Below the pieces are notes generated by a model. It was given only the letters and a program-made list of their open reading frames with translations, was not told where the DNA came from and did no database searches. This document shows, in pieces, positions 22,050 through 35,499 of a stretch of 64,000 nt of DNA. Origin of the DNA: Ptiloglossa arizonensis (Eukaryota > Arthropoda > Insecta > Hymenoptera > Colletidae); NCBI RefSeq assembly GCF_051014685.1, contig NC_135053.1:1612001-1676000 (forward strand), in the 5' to 3' direction. Within the stretch, counting starts at the first letter, position 1, and each line of letters starts with the position of its first letter. The position numbers were made by a program, and so were the translations under genes.

Positions 22050-22290
22050 GATAAAACGTTGCAGTGCGCGTAATCTTTCGAAACGAATTATTCCGCCACC
22101 TTTTCTGCGCGTGGGCAAAGTTAAACGGTGGTATTGAGCAGCGACTGAATCATTTTTTTGTCGTATTCAATTAACGAGATAAAACACCAAAGTGCACGTA
22201 ACCTTTCGAAGCGCATTATTCCGCCACTTGTTCCGCGCGTGGACAAAGTTGAACGGTAGTAATGATTGAAACATTTTTTTGAAATTAAGT
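22050..22290. repeat. ~130-bp tandem array, block 2
   Basis: Two further diverged units start with GTAATCTTTCG at 22070 and GTAACCTTTCG at 22198, a spacing of 128. They keep the ATTATTCCGCCAC, GCGCGTGG and AACGGTAGTA words of block 1. These are the most diverged units and so probably mark the array edge. Confidence 0.8.
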
Positions 22291-22727
22291 AGCGGGGCAA
22301 ATATTTACAATCACTTATACCTCGTGAATTATTACGATTTTGGAATATGTTGCGAAGATTAGAGTCTCGAGTAATAATGTTAAATTGTGTTACCGAGATA
22401 CACAATTTTAAACTATTGTAAATTATTATTTCTTGTACTCGATTGTGTCGAGTCCTTCGCAATTGGCATTAGTTGTTGTTACAAATAGGTAATTATAATT
22501 TATTTTGAATGTAGAATTGTTTATTCGTTATTGCCTTGTAAATAGAACCAAGGAAAACCATTACCAGTGGAAAGTAATGTTCTGGATTAGTTTGGTTTTG
22601 TTTTCCTTTACATAACGTTAAGTTACATTAGGTTGAAAATTTTGAAAATTTAAAAATAGCATATCTCAGTTACCATAAGCGACTTCTATCTGACTTAAAG
22701 TGTAACTTATTTGAAACTATTCTTTTA

Positions 22728-22768
22728 TACATATACATATACATATACGCGCGCGCGCGTGTGTGTGT
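22728..22768. repeat. Compound microsatellite (ATACAT, GC, GT)
   Basis: Tandem ATACAT units pass directly into a CG/GC dinucleotide run and then a GT run. The alternating purine-pyrimidine GC/GT section could adopt Z-DNA; that is inference from composition. Confidence 0.8.
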
Positions 22769-22815
22769 AAAAATAATTTCTAAAATATTAAAATAGTGGA
22801 AGTCGAAGGTGGCTT

Positions 22816-23031
22816 TTGTTAATGTTTTATATATTAGCAAATATTGTTGCTGTAAATGTATATTTTTTATTTATAACTGTTTATCCAGATTCGAGCGAAG
22901 AAGGAAGTGTTTTATCACAGTTAGACGATAAATTAATTAACAAGCGAATCGATGATGGGAACTCGAACTTAACTAATTCACAAAATGTTACGAACAGTAC
23001 AACAGATATGAAAGAGGAGAAAACAAACTAA
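22816..23031 (+). CDS. Possible small coding exon, hydrophobic start and polar Asn-rich tail
   Basis: The frame reads a hydrophobic segment (MLMFYILANIVAVNVYFLF), then a polar tail with SSEEGSVLSQLDDKLINKR and several Asn-x-Thr/Ser sites, ending in KEEKTN and TAA. Either it is a 71-residue protein with one membrane segment or signal anchor, or only the tail is coding, with an acceptor at TTTATCCAG (22880-22888). The tail has better coding character than the head. No family is recognised. Confidence 0.25.
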   Translation: MLMFYILANIVAVNVYFLFITVYPDSSEEGSVLSQLDDKLINKRIDDGNSNLTNSQNVTNSTTDMKEEKTN

Positions 23032-23956
23032 AGAGGAAGAAACTAGCAACAAATCTAACAAAGACTAACTGAAAGAAGAATGCACTACAAATATGAAACG
23101 GAAGTTTCGCATAAAGGAATAAAATATGATTTATCAATCGTTTAAGAATAATGTAATAATATGCAATGAATATGCAGATGCATCGAGTTCTAAAATTAAA
23201 ATAAATGATAACAATAAAATAGTCTTAATTTTACACAATATCACAGTATATGTTATTTCCTTCGTATTATGTCTTCCCTAACACGCGATGATATTGCGCA
23301 TAAAATATTTGTTTTTAAAGTTTTTCAAAGATAATTACTTACTTTTCAAAGATAATATTAAAGAAAAGTGACAAAAATAAAATGTAAATACAAAAATATT
23401 TGACAAAAACAAGACGAAGCACGAGGTTCAGCGAATATGCTTCTACAATCAAATCTCGTATATCTCTTGTGTCGCGACGGTAGATTTATAAATCTGCTAA
23501 ATAGAAACTTTTTTTATATAGCCCCAATGGAAAAACCGGGGAAAATTTCTATCTAAATAAACGTTTCGAACAATGTGTACAAAATAAACAACATTTTGTT
23601 CGTTACTCTTTGAATAAAAATTACAATTTTATAATTTGAATTATTGAATGATAATCCTGTGTTCTCCAAATTGAGTAGCACGATTGAAAATCTTTCATAT
23701 AGAAGAACATAAAAGATGAAGAACACGGATAACTAATATTTCTTTTTATTAACGCATATTTTTCTTGTGTTATTTGAAATCTATCACTAATTTCAGGCGC
23801 AGAGATATGTAATTTTAAACGTAGAAAATATGTAAAAAAGTATATAATTAAGAACTACAAAATCTTGATTAAAGTAAAATGTGGTTATCACTTTATATTA
23901 TAAAATAGTAGAGGCTATAGACGAACAGTGACATCAAAGAACATGGATCGTATAAT

Positions 23957-24096
23957 AGAAATTTAAACTTTCAAAGTGAAAATATTCTATTATATTCAAT
24001 ATGCAAATGTAAAACGAGGTCTACCGATCGGATCATCGTTTTACCTTTGCACATTGAATACAAAAGAATATTTTTACTTTCAAAGTTTAAATTTCT
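23957..24096. mobile_element. 140-bp foldback (hairpin) element
   Basis: Two ~61-base arms (23957-24017 and 24036-24096) are about 90 percent reverse-complementary and are separated by an 18-base loop. The arm ends read AGAAATTTAAACTTT and AAAGTTTAAATTTCT. It could be a foldback MITE. The transcript would make a long double-stranded hairpin, longer than typical animal pre-miRNAs. Confidence 0.75.
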
Positions 24097-27000
24097 TTTA
24101 GTTACACATTTGAAAGAGATACATAGATGACTTTATAATGCTCGAAAGTAAAATTAAAATTAGAAAAGTTTATATTTATTTATCGAATTAGTCGTAGCAA
24201 TAAATGAAAGTTTTTTTATGCATTTCCGCAAGTAAATTTCTTTACAGAACGACAACGTTGAAAGTATGTAAATCCAAAATCAAATTCATTATCAAGCAAT
24301 GGTTACTTGAGCAAGGTTTTATATTCGAATCAAAATTAAAGAAATTTATCAAAAATAAAATACCGTTTATAATACCAATTTTTGCGATAAGCATTACTGC
24401 TGTTTACGAGGTACAAATTTGATTGAAGGAAATCTCCACGAGAAATTTATGCATTGTCAAAAATCATAGGGTACCCATTAAAATGTCACAAAGATCTAAA
24501 AAAATAATGGAAATTGTTAACGTAATCACAACGAAAAGCAATCTTTTCTTATATTTTACACTATTAGCTATTCGTAGAATACAAAATATGTGCACTAATT
24601 TGTCCAGAATATTAATATCGTTAATAATAATTGGAGTTTTCTTCGTTTATATATCCTCCGTGTACTATGAATACTCGTTTTCGTTAATTTTAACATCCTA
24701 AGGAATATTTTGTTTATAACTTTTTGATACGATACAGTTCCATTTATTTCGCAAAATGTTCCGCAAGTCCGTTCATGACTTTCAACCTCTTTTTTTTTTT
24801 GACGATTCAAATACATTTCTCATTATTTAAAACATTTGAACGATCAAATATTCTTTTCGGTACTTGACTATCGCACATGTCCATAAATAAACGCAAGAGT
24901 AAAATAGTTTCAATAATTAACATTGTACAAGTAAAACTTGTTAAAATGGGTAAGTTATCCTGTAACTTTTGAACGGGAATGTATATAGTAGAGATCGAAT
25001 TCTTAGTATCGTAAAGTAAAATCCATTATTGCAAGTAGGACGGTAAACGGTACTAAAACGATGATTTGTCGTGCAATCGAACTTATCGAAAATATCGTAA
25101 AAGTAACATACAATAGACTACAGTGGAATTAGTGGTTCGTTATCCGTTCACCGTGTTCAATTGGCAAGAAGTATAATATTTTGAGAGTCCTTGATGCGGA
25201 GTTTAAATTACATCGACGACGATCGTGGGTCGCAGGATTCATGGAACGTGTAATCATCGTTGAATCGGCTCTGTCATGGTCGATAAAGCGAAAGAATGTC
25301 GTCTAGTCCTTAAGGTATTGCTGAAACGTTATAACGTTGTTTTGTGAGTATTCCTACAGCATCTCGAGACGTTTCTTCCAGCGAAGGCATCAACCGTATT
25401 TATGAAGGAAGATCGATGACTCGCTTCCGTCATCGACATCGTGCCTGCGCATCCTCCAGAGGCTCGCTCCGCGTGTAGGAAGGAACAAAGTGGGTGTTGA
25501 ACTCCGTTAGAAGTATTATACAAGAATTACCAGAGCCTCCAGTGCTTCCTCGGAGAATGTTCCGTTCGTTCTTTTGTGATCTCGTTTGCAATTTCTGATG
25601 CTCGTTGTTCGACTCGTAAAGAGAGATAGCGGTTCGGTAGCCAATTTCAATTAAGGGATTACGACAGGACATTGAGCTAGAAAATGAATGAATTCCTTGG
25701 ATGAGAAATTTCTGAACTCTGTTAAGTAATGACCCATGAAAATCTTTATACGTTTATCTTATTATCGATATTGTATTGTCCTCGTCAGGTGTTTAAGAAA
25801 ATTAAATTCTGCGCGAAGAATGAAAATAAATAACAAGAAACGTATCGTTTTTCAAGAAACATGTTAAATTGTATATCTCAGATTTTCCATATACTTTGTT
25901 CTTTTTCCAAACATTGTCTCTCGTTATTTATCCGGTTTAATTTTTATACAGTAAACTTTTGTGCATACAGTAGAATCTCTCGTGTTTGAATACACTAACG
26001 TACGATTGTTGTGCAATACAGTTATCACAAAGACATAGGATCCCTGAATATTTGAACAAACTGTCGACTCTTTTCGTTTCTTTTTATGTAGAAACTTTTT
26101 ATGTAGAGTGATTATTTTATTATCCGATTACCTTATGTCTTCTTAATCATAATAGTTCGGATATGGAAGGTTCTATTGCACTTGATGAGAACTTGAACCA
26201 ACAAAGGTCGAAAAATCGTAGAAAGATTCAAGTGTTCTGGGAATTTAACCGTTGAAACATTCTAAAACGAATGCAAAAAGCTTACTTTGAAAAGCTCTGT
26301 TCTCCTTTGTTTTCTCTCCTCTTCTTCCTCCTCTTTTTCTCCTCTCACAATTTTCTATGCATTTACTCGCTGACTCTCGTTCGACTTTTCGAGGTTAAAC
26401 CATTTTTAAACGATACTCGTGCTCACGAAAACCTATGCGATTTTGTCATCGATTACAGTCTTACCAGTAACGTACGAGCAAACAGAGTTTCTAAGTTTGA
26501 TTAATTCTGTTATGTAAATCTTGAATTTTTCCCTAAACGATCAGAAAGCAGAATATGATCGATCGTTTCGTCGTGAAATCGTCGGATTTATTGCTCAATT
26601 CAAAGACGTGACATAATTCTTTCACGAACGTTCAATGACACACATGTATCTATTTCACCTCTGTTGGGTCAATGACCAAATAATTTCCCGGTGAAATCTT
26701 GAAAACATCTACGTATGGCATTTTAATTACTGTGTGTAATGTTACAGTGGTTTAATGGCTACTGCGTTTCACAGTGCTTAGTTCTTAATTTAATAGCAAT
26801 ATTCTCATCGTACTGTTACGAAAGATTAGCAAACAATAGGTAAATAGCGTGCAAATTGATCGAATATTCTTATAATATATAAACTATTTACAAACCCTTT
26901 GCACAAACTTTATATACTTTTATATAACACTTTATTGAAGTAACTAACGAATTATTAGTAAACGTTAGTTGGTTCGTAATTGAATAAAAATATTATCATA

Positions 27001-28680
27001 CTGTTATGGAATATTAATCGGCAATACTAAAATAATGTACAAGTTAATAAAATATCTGTTGTAATGTATGGGCCATTTTAAACATCCATAATGTAAATGT
27101 TTTACGCGTATAGCATTCATTAAAATACATCGTGATGCGTTAGAAGAAGTTAAAGGAGGAGAACCTGTTTTTTTTTGTTAATAAATTTAAACACGGTCGT
27201 TCCAAATAAATTCTCTCGATCGTACGATAATTTTTCACGCATTTATCTTCCGCATCTGTAACACTATTAACAATTTACACTCGTGTGTATTTTAAACACA
27301 ATTTGTATTCTTCGTACGAGTGATTTGAATTACATAAGTTCAGCTTATCGATATCGATAAACGTCTATAATCTTCGTTATGGCTATTTAACGAAAATATT
27401 ATCGTTCGTAGTCAAAGATGGTCAAAATTTTATTCGAATAATAGATGAACAGAAATACCGCGTAACTTATATACGATAAACTATTATATTATTCGTTCAG
27501 CGTGCAACATTTTATAATTCAGAGTGTAAGTTTGATCAAATACGTAGGAAATCGATGGCTGTTCATCTTTTATTCAATTTCGAAATTTATATCCAACTAA
27601 GAATTATGTCGATTTCTGCTTGCACCATCTTCAATTCACACTCATCGTCAGGGAAGGTCGTTATCTACACAATATCAATTTCTAGCATACTAATCCCTAT
27701 TACCTACCAATCTTCTTTCAGGTATCTTCTTTCATTCGTCCGATGAATTTCTTTTTAACTCTTCGTCATTCTAGCCTTTTGAATCCGATTCGTATACCAC
27801 GATACGATCCACCGAATCTTATTTCAAAATCTTATTCCAAACACCATGCTCAGAACTTCTCAAAGAAACTAAACACAATCTCAGAAGTAGTACAGCCATT
27901 TCGCAGTTGTTGCATCGATATTCTAAAACTCCGGTACAACTGTCCTTTGGTATTTACAGTTTTACATCTTCCTCGACAACAAAAATGTATTGGTAAATTC
28001 GAGTTATGAATTCGAAACCTGTATCAAAACTTTCAACAATTTTGCCCTTTGTCATTCCCGTAACAGCAATTTTATACAACAAGCGATTCAGGGAACAGTA
28101 CCCACTTCCTTCGATAAAATAATAATAGAATTATCCGTTAAGGTATGGAAACATGATAACATACAGCGAGTATCACCTAAATTAACGACGATAAAAAGAA
28201 ACACACAATAGAAATAAATGATCACGATAACACTTGGTTATTTACATCGGCTGGAGAAACAATTCAGCGGAAAACAAACATTTCCTGCACATTTTCCCGC
28301 GATTCGGACTAATCTCTGGCATCGCAAAACTCCGAAACGACGAATTAATAAACGAGAACGGTACCTTTACCATAAGTTCCTCGTATTTCTCCAGGAAACT
28401 AACAAAAGCGCGATAACATTGTGCGGAGTTTAATCGTTTTCGCACCTCTATTTAGCCGCAGTCGGCAACATTCCTTGGGGTTGCTCGAACAAACCAACAC
28501 AAACAATGATACAATGCTATTGTAATAATATAACGCAACAGTTTAATCCGCTCTGAAATTCAAGCGCCAAGAAATTCCCTGTCTTCCGGGTTCGAACCAT
28601 TAACCTGTAACATGTACACTTCCGTATGTCGTTGAACCATCTTATGCGTATGTTCATCGAACAAGAAGGGATCGATGTAT
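24097..28680. other. Gene-poor AT-rich stretch
   Basis: No defensible exon. Two adjacent plus-strand open frames at 24.20-24.70 kb are Lys/Ile/Phe-rich, as expected from AT-rich DNA. A GC-richer patch at 25.2-25.66 kb has open minus-strand frames without domains. The 27.5-28.5 kb section has several short open frames in different registers and no splice structure linking them. Confidence 0.35.
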
Positions 28681-30051
28681 ATACAGGGTGTATCGTAACA
28701 CGTGAACCCGTCCCAACGATGGATCGAAGATACAAAAACCGTGGAAAAATTTTATACCAACGTGTGCTTTGTTCGATCTTCTTCTTGAATTACAGCCTCT
28801 TTTGTACTTCAATAGTGCGCAATTACTTTTCTTTGTGAGAAGCCACAGAAATGGAATTTGATCATCGATTGTAACTAAATTTTTTTATTAGAATGCAATG
28901 GTCAACGAGCATCGAGAGATGTCAAGAATATTGAATGTACAAATTTAATCGAATCAGTTATAGTTTAGAGGTGCCAATATTCGATATTGTGCAAAAATAT
29001 TATCCGTGGTTGGGTAGGTACCTTTAATCGCAAACAGAGTCGGTGTAACCGATTCTACTAGACTCTTTCGATGTTCGGTATGCCCTTGATATCTTTCAAC
29101 CTCGTTGATTATTTTGTTCTGGTAAAATTACTTAAATTCAGTTATATTCGGTAATCAAATTCCATGTCAATGTGAGACATTGCACAATAATATTGACCGT
29201 CTAGGGAGGATATTCTGGATCGATGCAATGTATCGAAAGAAATAAAAATTGTTCAATATCATCCAAGCTCTGACAATATATCGAGACACGTGTAGGGAAT
29301 ATTACGCAATATTACTTCAATATGTACTTTGGTAATAAGCAGATCGTTTACGACGAACTTTGGGAAAAAATTGGAAATATTGTCTCAATGATGTTAAATC
29401 GTGTATACGAATAATCGCTTCTCAATACCATCTATAAAATATATTACTTCAACATTATTTACACAATACTATTCTTTCAATATTATTCACATAATATTGG
29501 TTCAATGTTATTCGCACAATATTGGTTCAATATTATTGACATTATATTATTGCTCTAATATTATTGACACTATATTATTGCTCTAATATTATTGACACTA
29601 TATTATTGCTCTAATATTATTGACACTATATTATTGCTCTAATATTATTGACACTATATTATTGCTCTAATATTATTGACACTATATTATTGCTCTACTA
29701 TTATTGACACTATATTATTGCTCTAATATAATTGACACTATATTATTGCTCTAATATTATTGACACTATATTATTGCTCTAATATTATTGACAGTATATT
29801 ATTGCTCTAATATTATTGACACTATATTATTAGTCTACTATTATTGACACTATATTATTGCTCTAATATTATTGACACTGTATTATGATTTCAATAGTAT
29901 CGAATAGGTGGAGGTACCTTGAGAATTGCCAGAGTTCAAGAATGGTCATAACTCGAGGACAAGGTCAAATAGGGCACACATTTGTACGAATAGTTTTCAT
30001 AGTATTTGTGCCCACCGAAGCGGGCCCCACGTGTTACGATACACCCTGTAT
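28681..30051. mobile_element. Candidate nonautonomous Tc1/mariner-like element
   Basis: The left end ATACAGGGTGTATCGTAACA plus CGTG (28681-28704) is an exact 24-base reverse complement of 30028-30051. Both outer edges sit at TA dinucleotides, consistent with TA target duplication. The 1.37-kb interior has no transposase; about a quarter of it is the 28-bp minisatellite. An alternative is two independent short insertions of the same terminal sequence in opposite orientation, because similarity ends soon after the 24 bases. Confidence 0.55.
29528..29885. repeat. 28-bp minisatellite
   Basis: About twelve to thirteen near-identical units of TTATTGCTCTAATATTATTG plus ACACTATA follow one another, with occasional single-base variants (for example TCTACTATTATT). 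A looser, related ATATTATTCACA-type repeat precedes it from about 29.44 kb. Confidence 0.9.
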
Positions 30052-30059
30052 AATGGAAA

Positions 30060-30090
30060 GGGGGGAAGGGGTAGGGGGAGGGGGAGGGGG
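30060..30090 (+). other. G-quadruplex-type G-run tract
   Basis: Five G-runs of 6, 4, 5, 5 and 5 bases are separated by AA, TA, A and A. This meets the standard pattern of four or more G-runs with short loops. It begins nine bases outside the right inverted end of the element at 28681-30051. Confidence 0.85.
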
Positions 30091-30600
30091 ATTGATCGTT
30101 GCCCTCGAAGTATTCCGAGGAACAGTCGTGCCATTTCCATAGAATCTTCGGCATTTCATGCGAGCGTCGGTTCGAGAGAGGCAACAAGAGAGGAACGTTC
30201 ATATTTACAAGATGAGATCAGACTGTTTTCCTGCTCGGCCAAGGCGATCTAGTCGTCCGTTTTACGATACGAGGCGAGGAGAAGCCACGAGGAGAGAAGA
30301 AAAGGGGACAAGCAGCGGCTCGTGCCCCGACCAAGGAAACATTTTCAACGGGACGATGGGCCCTCCCTTCGTCTTCTCTATCGCCAGAGCGCGCTTTTGC
30401 ATTCCGTGGCGTGTTTCCTGCAACTAAACCCAGTCATCGTGTCTCGCGAAAGTAAAGCGTGGTCACCCAGACCTAACCCGCTTCGATTCTAAATCTCCGC
30501 TTTAACGAGGAAAGAAACCAATCCCCCTCCAATTTGAATCTGCTTTCGCAGAACGATGGAAGACAGGTGTCCTACGCACCCCGTAAAATATTACGTGTAT
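30091..30600. other. GC-rich noncoding island
   Basis: GC content is visibly higher than in flanking DNA. Overlapping open frames exist on both strands (for example 30158-30427 plus), but they are Arg/Ser-rich and lack domains. A promoter or untranslated exon is possible; nothing in the sequence proves it. Confidence 0.25.
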
Positions 30601-30799
30601 ACGGTACGCGTCAATAATTACAAAGATATAAATAATTAAAATTATGTAAGATGTAATTGCACTGGGTCAGCCCGGTAAAGTGTAGTACTATCGAACACGG
30701 GATGATTTTACGCGAAAAGTAAATCGAAAATGAAGAATACAACGTTTTGAAATATCGCTTCGATTTGAAAAAAAATCGATTTTGAAAATTGTACCAAGC

Positions 30800-31006
30800 G
30801 TCACTCAATTTCCAGGTAATGACTCGATGGACCTTTGGGTATATCTTTTCTTTCCTAGAATCTACCGTTGATCGGTACGAGATAAAAATATTCAATACGA
30901 CAGAATATGTAATTTATAAATGCTTTATTATCTTAAAAATGATTGGGAGTGCTTTTCGGATTGTTGCATGCATATCTAGGTCCTGTGTGCAATTTGAAGT
31001 GGACAA
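30800..31006 (+). repeat. Dispersed ~205-bp repeat, copy 1
   Basis: This segment aligns with 35500-35706 at roughly 80 percent by eye. Shared words include TATGTAATTTATAAATG and GTTGCATGCATATC. One frame is open in both copies over about 50 codons and reads similarly (EYVIYKCFIILKMIGSAF here). No family is recognised; it may be part of an uncharacterised transposon or a decayed duplicated exon. Confidence 0.65.
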
Positions 31007-31187
31007 TAGGTAAATGATTTAATACAACATCATGAATAAAAGTCGAGTGGTGTCGAGTTTAGTGAGCAAAGTATTTTTTCACGATGTTATAAACAACATT
31101 GGTAGAGTGGATTGAAAAAAATGTCTTACCTCGAGATTGAAATGTGCGGGTACTCCATTGTGGTCGTAAAGACGAGCATGGATACCT

Positions 31188-31498
31188 ATCGAGTCATTAT
31201 TTAGGAATTAAGTGCACGCTTGGTATATTTTTAAAATTTGATTTTCCCGAAAACGAAAAGTTATTTAAACAAAATTTATTTTCTATTTTCAATTTACTTT
31301 TGCACGTAAAATTACTGTGAATATTATTTCATTTGCAAAGATATACCATATTTCTTTGGCAAACGAAAAAATATCTTTGGCTGTATTCCAAATACCGTTA
31401 CTTGATATTGTACAAATGTATGTTAATTTTTTTTTTAACATGGAATTTCGTGAATTTTTTACCCTGGTATAATAAAGTTCACCAAATAATGACTCGAT
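31188..31498. mobile_element. Possible ~310-bp MITE
   Basis: ATCGAGTCATTATTT at 31188-31202 is an exact reverse complement of 31484-31498, and weaker matching continues inward. The interior is AT-rich with no coding sequence. The same core word also occurs inside the dispersed repeat at about 30.81 kb, so the family boundaries need comparison with other copies. Confidence 0.4.
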
Positions 31499-34400
31499 TT
31501 TAGATTTGCGACACGACGACCTCGATGGTAATGTACGCGTCGTGTATAATCCAACGCATGTTCAGTTACTTATATCTCTAACATTATCGAGTATGTACAT
31601 ATATAGTAATGCACCGTGTATCTCAATAGAGATCTATAATTTACCATTTTGCAAAAGCACGTTAACATCGAAGGGGGCTAAATTGGGTGATCTTCGAGAA
31701 AATCTTCTTTTTTCTCCCCCCATTTTAATTAAATTTTGCAAATTTGTAAATCGGTAAACAATAAGAGATAGTATTTTTTTCTAGCTATTATAACTCAAGT
31801 TTAAGAAGCTAAACTAGCCTCGAAAGTTTCACTCTCTAATGCTATCTTATAAACTATCGTAGATACAAAGTTTTTTCGACCAAATTTTTATGATTTTTTA
31901 AAGAAAGTAACACGAGTGAAAAGGAAACGAACAAAAAAATCCACAAATAACTTATGTAACTATACTAAATTACTAAATTCTTTTATTCTGAATATTTTTT
32001 GAAAAACAATATAAAAAACTGTTCTCAATTTAAATTCACAATTAACTGCAAGTTATTTAATCTTTCTTTGAAACTGATATTGTATATTATACATATTGAT
32101 AATTAAAAACATAAAATAAACAATTGATTTCTCTGACTCTTTTATTAATTTCTTTATCAATACAAGCAAAATGTGTCGAAAAGATTTCTTATCTGAAATA
32201 AACCTGACACAGTTTTGCGGTATATTTGGGATCGTTATCTTGCATAAAAATGAAGTTTTCTCCTACGAGTCTCTTCTCTGATGGCACTGCATATTCTTCA
32301 GAATATTCACGTACCGTAATTTTTGAATAATTTCGACTATATTTACTAAATTCTTCGTATCACACATGGTTGAATTTATGTTTTCGTCGATCTTCTCGTT
32401 GATGACCTTAAAGTCTCGAAAACAGCTACCTTGAAATAATATCTCCTCGAAACGCTTTTTTTACACTCTATATAATTCCAAGTCATTGAAATCTGCATAC
32501 ATTGGGCACTCAAGTGCAAACAATTCTTTCGTAATTAAATAATAGCTATTACAATGGAACGGTTTGTGAATATTAACAAAAGGTACTTTACTTGTAAACG
32601 CGACAATTTATAATCTAACATTAAATAACAGTATATCGTTCACTAATTTTAGAAGCAGTCTGTACGCCACTGAAGTTCATTATTCTCTAGGAAGAAAAGC
32701 TTGAGATTAATATGTTCGCTCGCAAATTACACGTGGCGCGAATAATTCTATAAGAGTGCCAAGCATGGGTTACCCTACACGCGTTATTAAACCGAAATTT
32801 ATAGTCCATGAAACCTGCACCGTAAAAGTGCAAAGTACTGTAAAAAGAATTCGATACACGCAAAAAACGTAGAATTTCAGATTTTCAACTCGTTTCCACG
32901 CGTAATTGTCATTATACAATATCGAAGATAGTGTAGTAGCCATCTTGAAATCGGAAGGTCCGTCGTAGATTTTTCACCAATAATCAAATCGAATTTTACA
33001 ATTCCTCGATGTAAAATCGCTTACAAATTGAAAATAATGCACGACCATCACCGTACAGATTTCTTTTAGAGAAATGTCCGTCGAAGAGGTTCTTGATTAA
33101 CCATGACTTTCTAATCTACGCAATTAACACATTCCTTATCCTACGAATTGCACCTGCTGACGTGATCGCGTTAATAATAATATAGGCAGCCACGTTTTCG
33201 CAATGGTAGATCGCTTCCGCGATTGCCATTAAACGACAAACGAATTAATTTGCTATCGCGCAACTCGGCAATTTGAAAGTAAATTTAACGATGTAATCTA
33301 TCGCACATTAATTGAAATTGATCACGTTTTAAATCTTTAATGGAACGAAAGTAACGCTTCCTTTCGAAAGTCGTGGTAAACTCGCTGTTTTGGGGGAAGG
33401 TGTAACTGAAAGTAATCTTGTAAATATTATGTTGTTTTTTACCCAGATCAAAATTGAAATGCTCTATTTTCGAGAAAGTAAAAACTTTCCTTTTGGAATT
33501 CGAGGAAAACTTACTCTTTGGTAGTAATAATTATAAGGTCGCTTTTTTCGTAGATCGAAATGAAATATGTATTTTACAATAATTGAAATTTTCTTCAATC
33601 TAACTGCACTCTATTAACACGAATAGTTTCTTTTTCTGCAACGAAATATTAGCCCCTGAAGAGCTCGTTAAATTTGAAAAATATGTCAAAACACTTTTTT
33701 CTATTTTATTACCGTGTTGTATGAATGGTTAAAAAATTGCATCAGAATCTCTACTTTTATATTTACGATAAAAAAAAGTAAACTCAGTTTCTGACGCCTT
33801 CAATTTTTTGAGTCGAGTCAATCGAGTAAGTAGTTTCTGTGGCAAGTCACACGCTAATTTGAAAAAAAAACTGTCTCTGAAGAAAAACGTGTTTAAAGTT
33901 TAAGGATTTGAGGTTCCAAGTAGCAAACTTGCAAGCGCTAGGACACGTTTCATTAGACAAAGTTATATCTTCGTGAATAATATATTAAGACAATATTTTT
34001 TAAATATTTAATTTTATGAAAATGCAAACAAAAAAACGAGTTTCTTAAATTCAGAAATATGGTATTTCTTCTTTAGCGATCAGCACACCCCCAACAATTT
34101 TAGTTGCGGATTGTTGGTCAATAGTTGGCAAATAATTTTTTTTTTTATTACTCGAATGTCCCGGATACTTGGAAAACATTATTCTAGAGTTATCGGATCA
34201 TGTTATTGCTTGAACGGGACGATTCGTAGCTATTCTTTCCTTCGCGAATGTTGCATCACAACTACACCTTTTGCTTATGTCATTTGTGATGTTGTTGCAA
34301 TTCATGTAATGATGCTTGATGCAACACGTTGACATAGTGCATCGTGTCATCGTGCTCTGCGCTGAAATAACGGCGAACAGTTTTTCTTTTGCGATTTCAT

Positions 34401-35499
34401 GCCCGATAATTGCTTAAACGTTTGTAAATTAGGAACTGCATATAATAGGTAGGTTCGTTGTTACCGAGTCAAAAGTAGCGTTGTTAAATATTTAACAGCT
34501 AAACATTGCTGTAACGTTACGAACATTGTAACCAACGATTATTTTTTACGATACTCGAACAAACTCAACCAAAAAGTTATTAGTAGGAGCAAGAGTAATC
34601 GTTACACGAGCATTTAAATTGCTAAATTGAATTGAGTCAATATTGAATGACTTGTTTAATGGAATGCAAACATTTGTTTAATGGAATAACAGTAAAACTG
34701 ATATAAGTAGTAATATACTTATTCGTATCTTGTCAATTTGTAATAATATACTAGTATATCTATACTATATTAGCTTGTTTATCGGTTAATATCAGCATTA
34801 TTTCGAAAGGTAGCAGTATTTATTACTAAAAAATGTGATGTTTACAAAAAAACACGAGTATATACATAAATTTATACAAAGTACAGTGTGAAATATATTA
34901 TAGCTTACAAAAATTATCCCCAGCTGTATTAATATTCTAGTTATTTTTGGTTGTAAACGCAAACAATCATACCGTAGCGTTTATTCGTAATTCGCTTTGG
35001 ATTTCGATAAGAATGATTGTTATTATGAGACCACCATCGAACAACTTTGCGGTAAGATATTTATGTATTGCAGACGCTTCGTATTAACAAAAAAATCGAG
35101 TTCTGTATAGAAAAAAAAACAAATGGTTCCGTTCACGTGGACAAACGACATATGAAGAAAAATTATCTTCGCGGCTGATGCAACTTTTAGAGCGAAGCAT
35201 TTCTTCATATCTTTGACAACAAAAGAGGTACTCAGTTTCTGATATATCACTCTATATAAGACTCGAAATGTATGGTTATTAAGACGTCAGTTCTTCTCGT
35301 ATGAATACGTGTACGTTGCGTTTCGTGACTGACACAACAACCATATGTTTGCAACTTCGAAGGAAAACTTTCCCCTTTTCGCGCGAATCGCATAACCTTG
35401 TACTAGCTCGTTAAAAGACACTTGTGCATACTTCATACGCTTTATTTCGCACAGCATGCGCATTGCTAGACGCGACGCATGAAATCTTTTTCAGAACTC
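31499..35499. other. Gene-poor AT-rich stretch
   Basis: No exon with domain or splice support. A composition-balanced block at about 33.1-33.25 kb resembles conserved noncoding DNA. Everything else is AT-rich with homopolymer runs. Confidence 0.35.

Noticed and set aside
28570..28620. GGGTTCGAACC word resembling a tRNA B-box
   Set aside because: No A-box at the right distance and no cloverleaf could be drawn on either strand.
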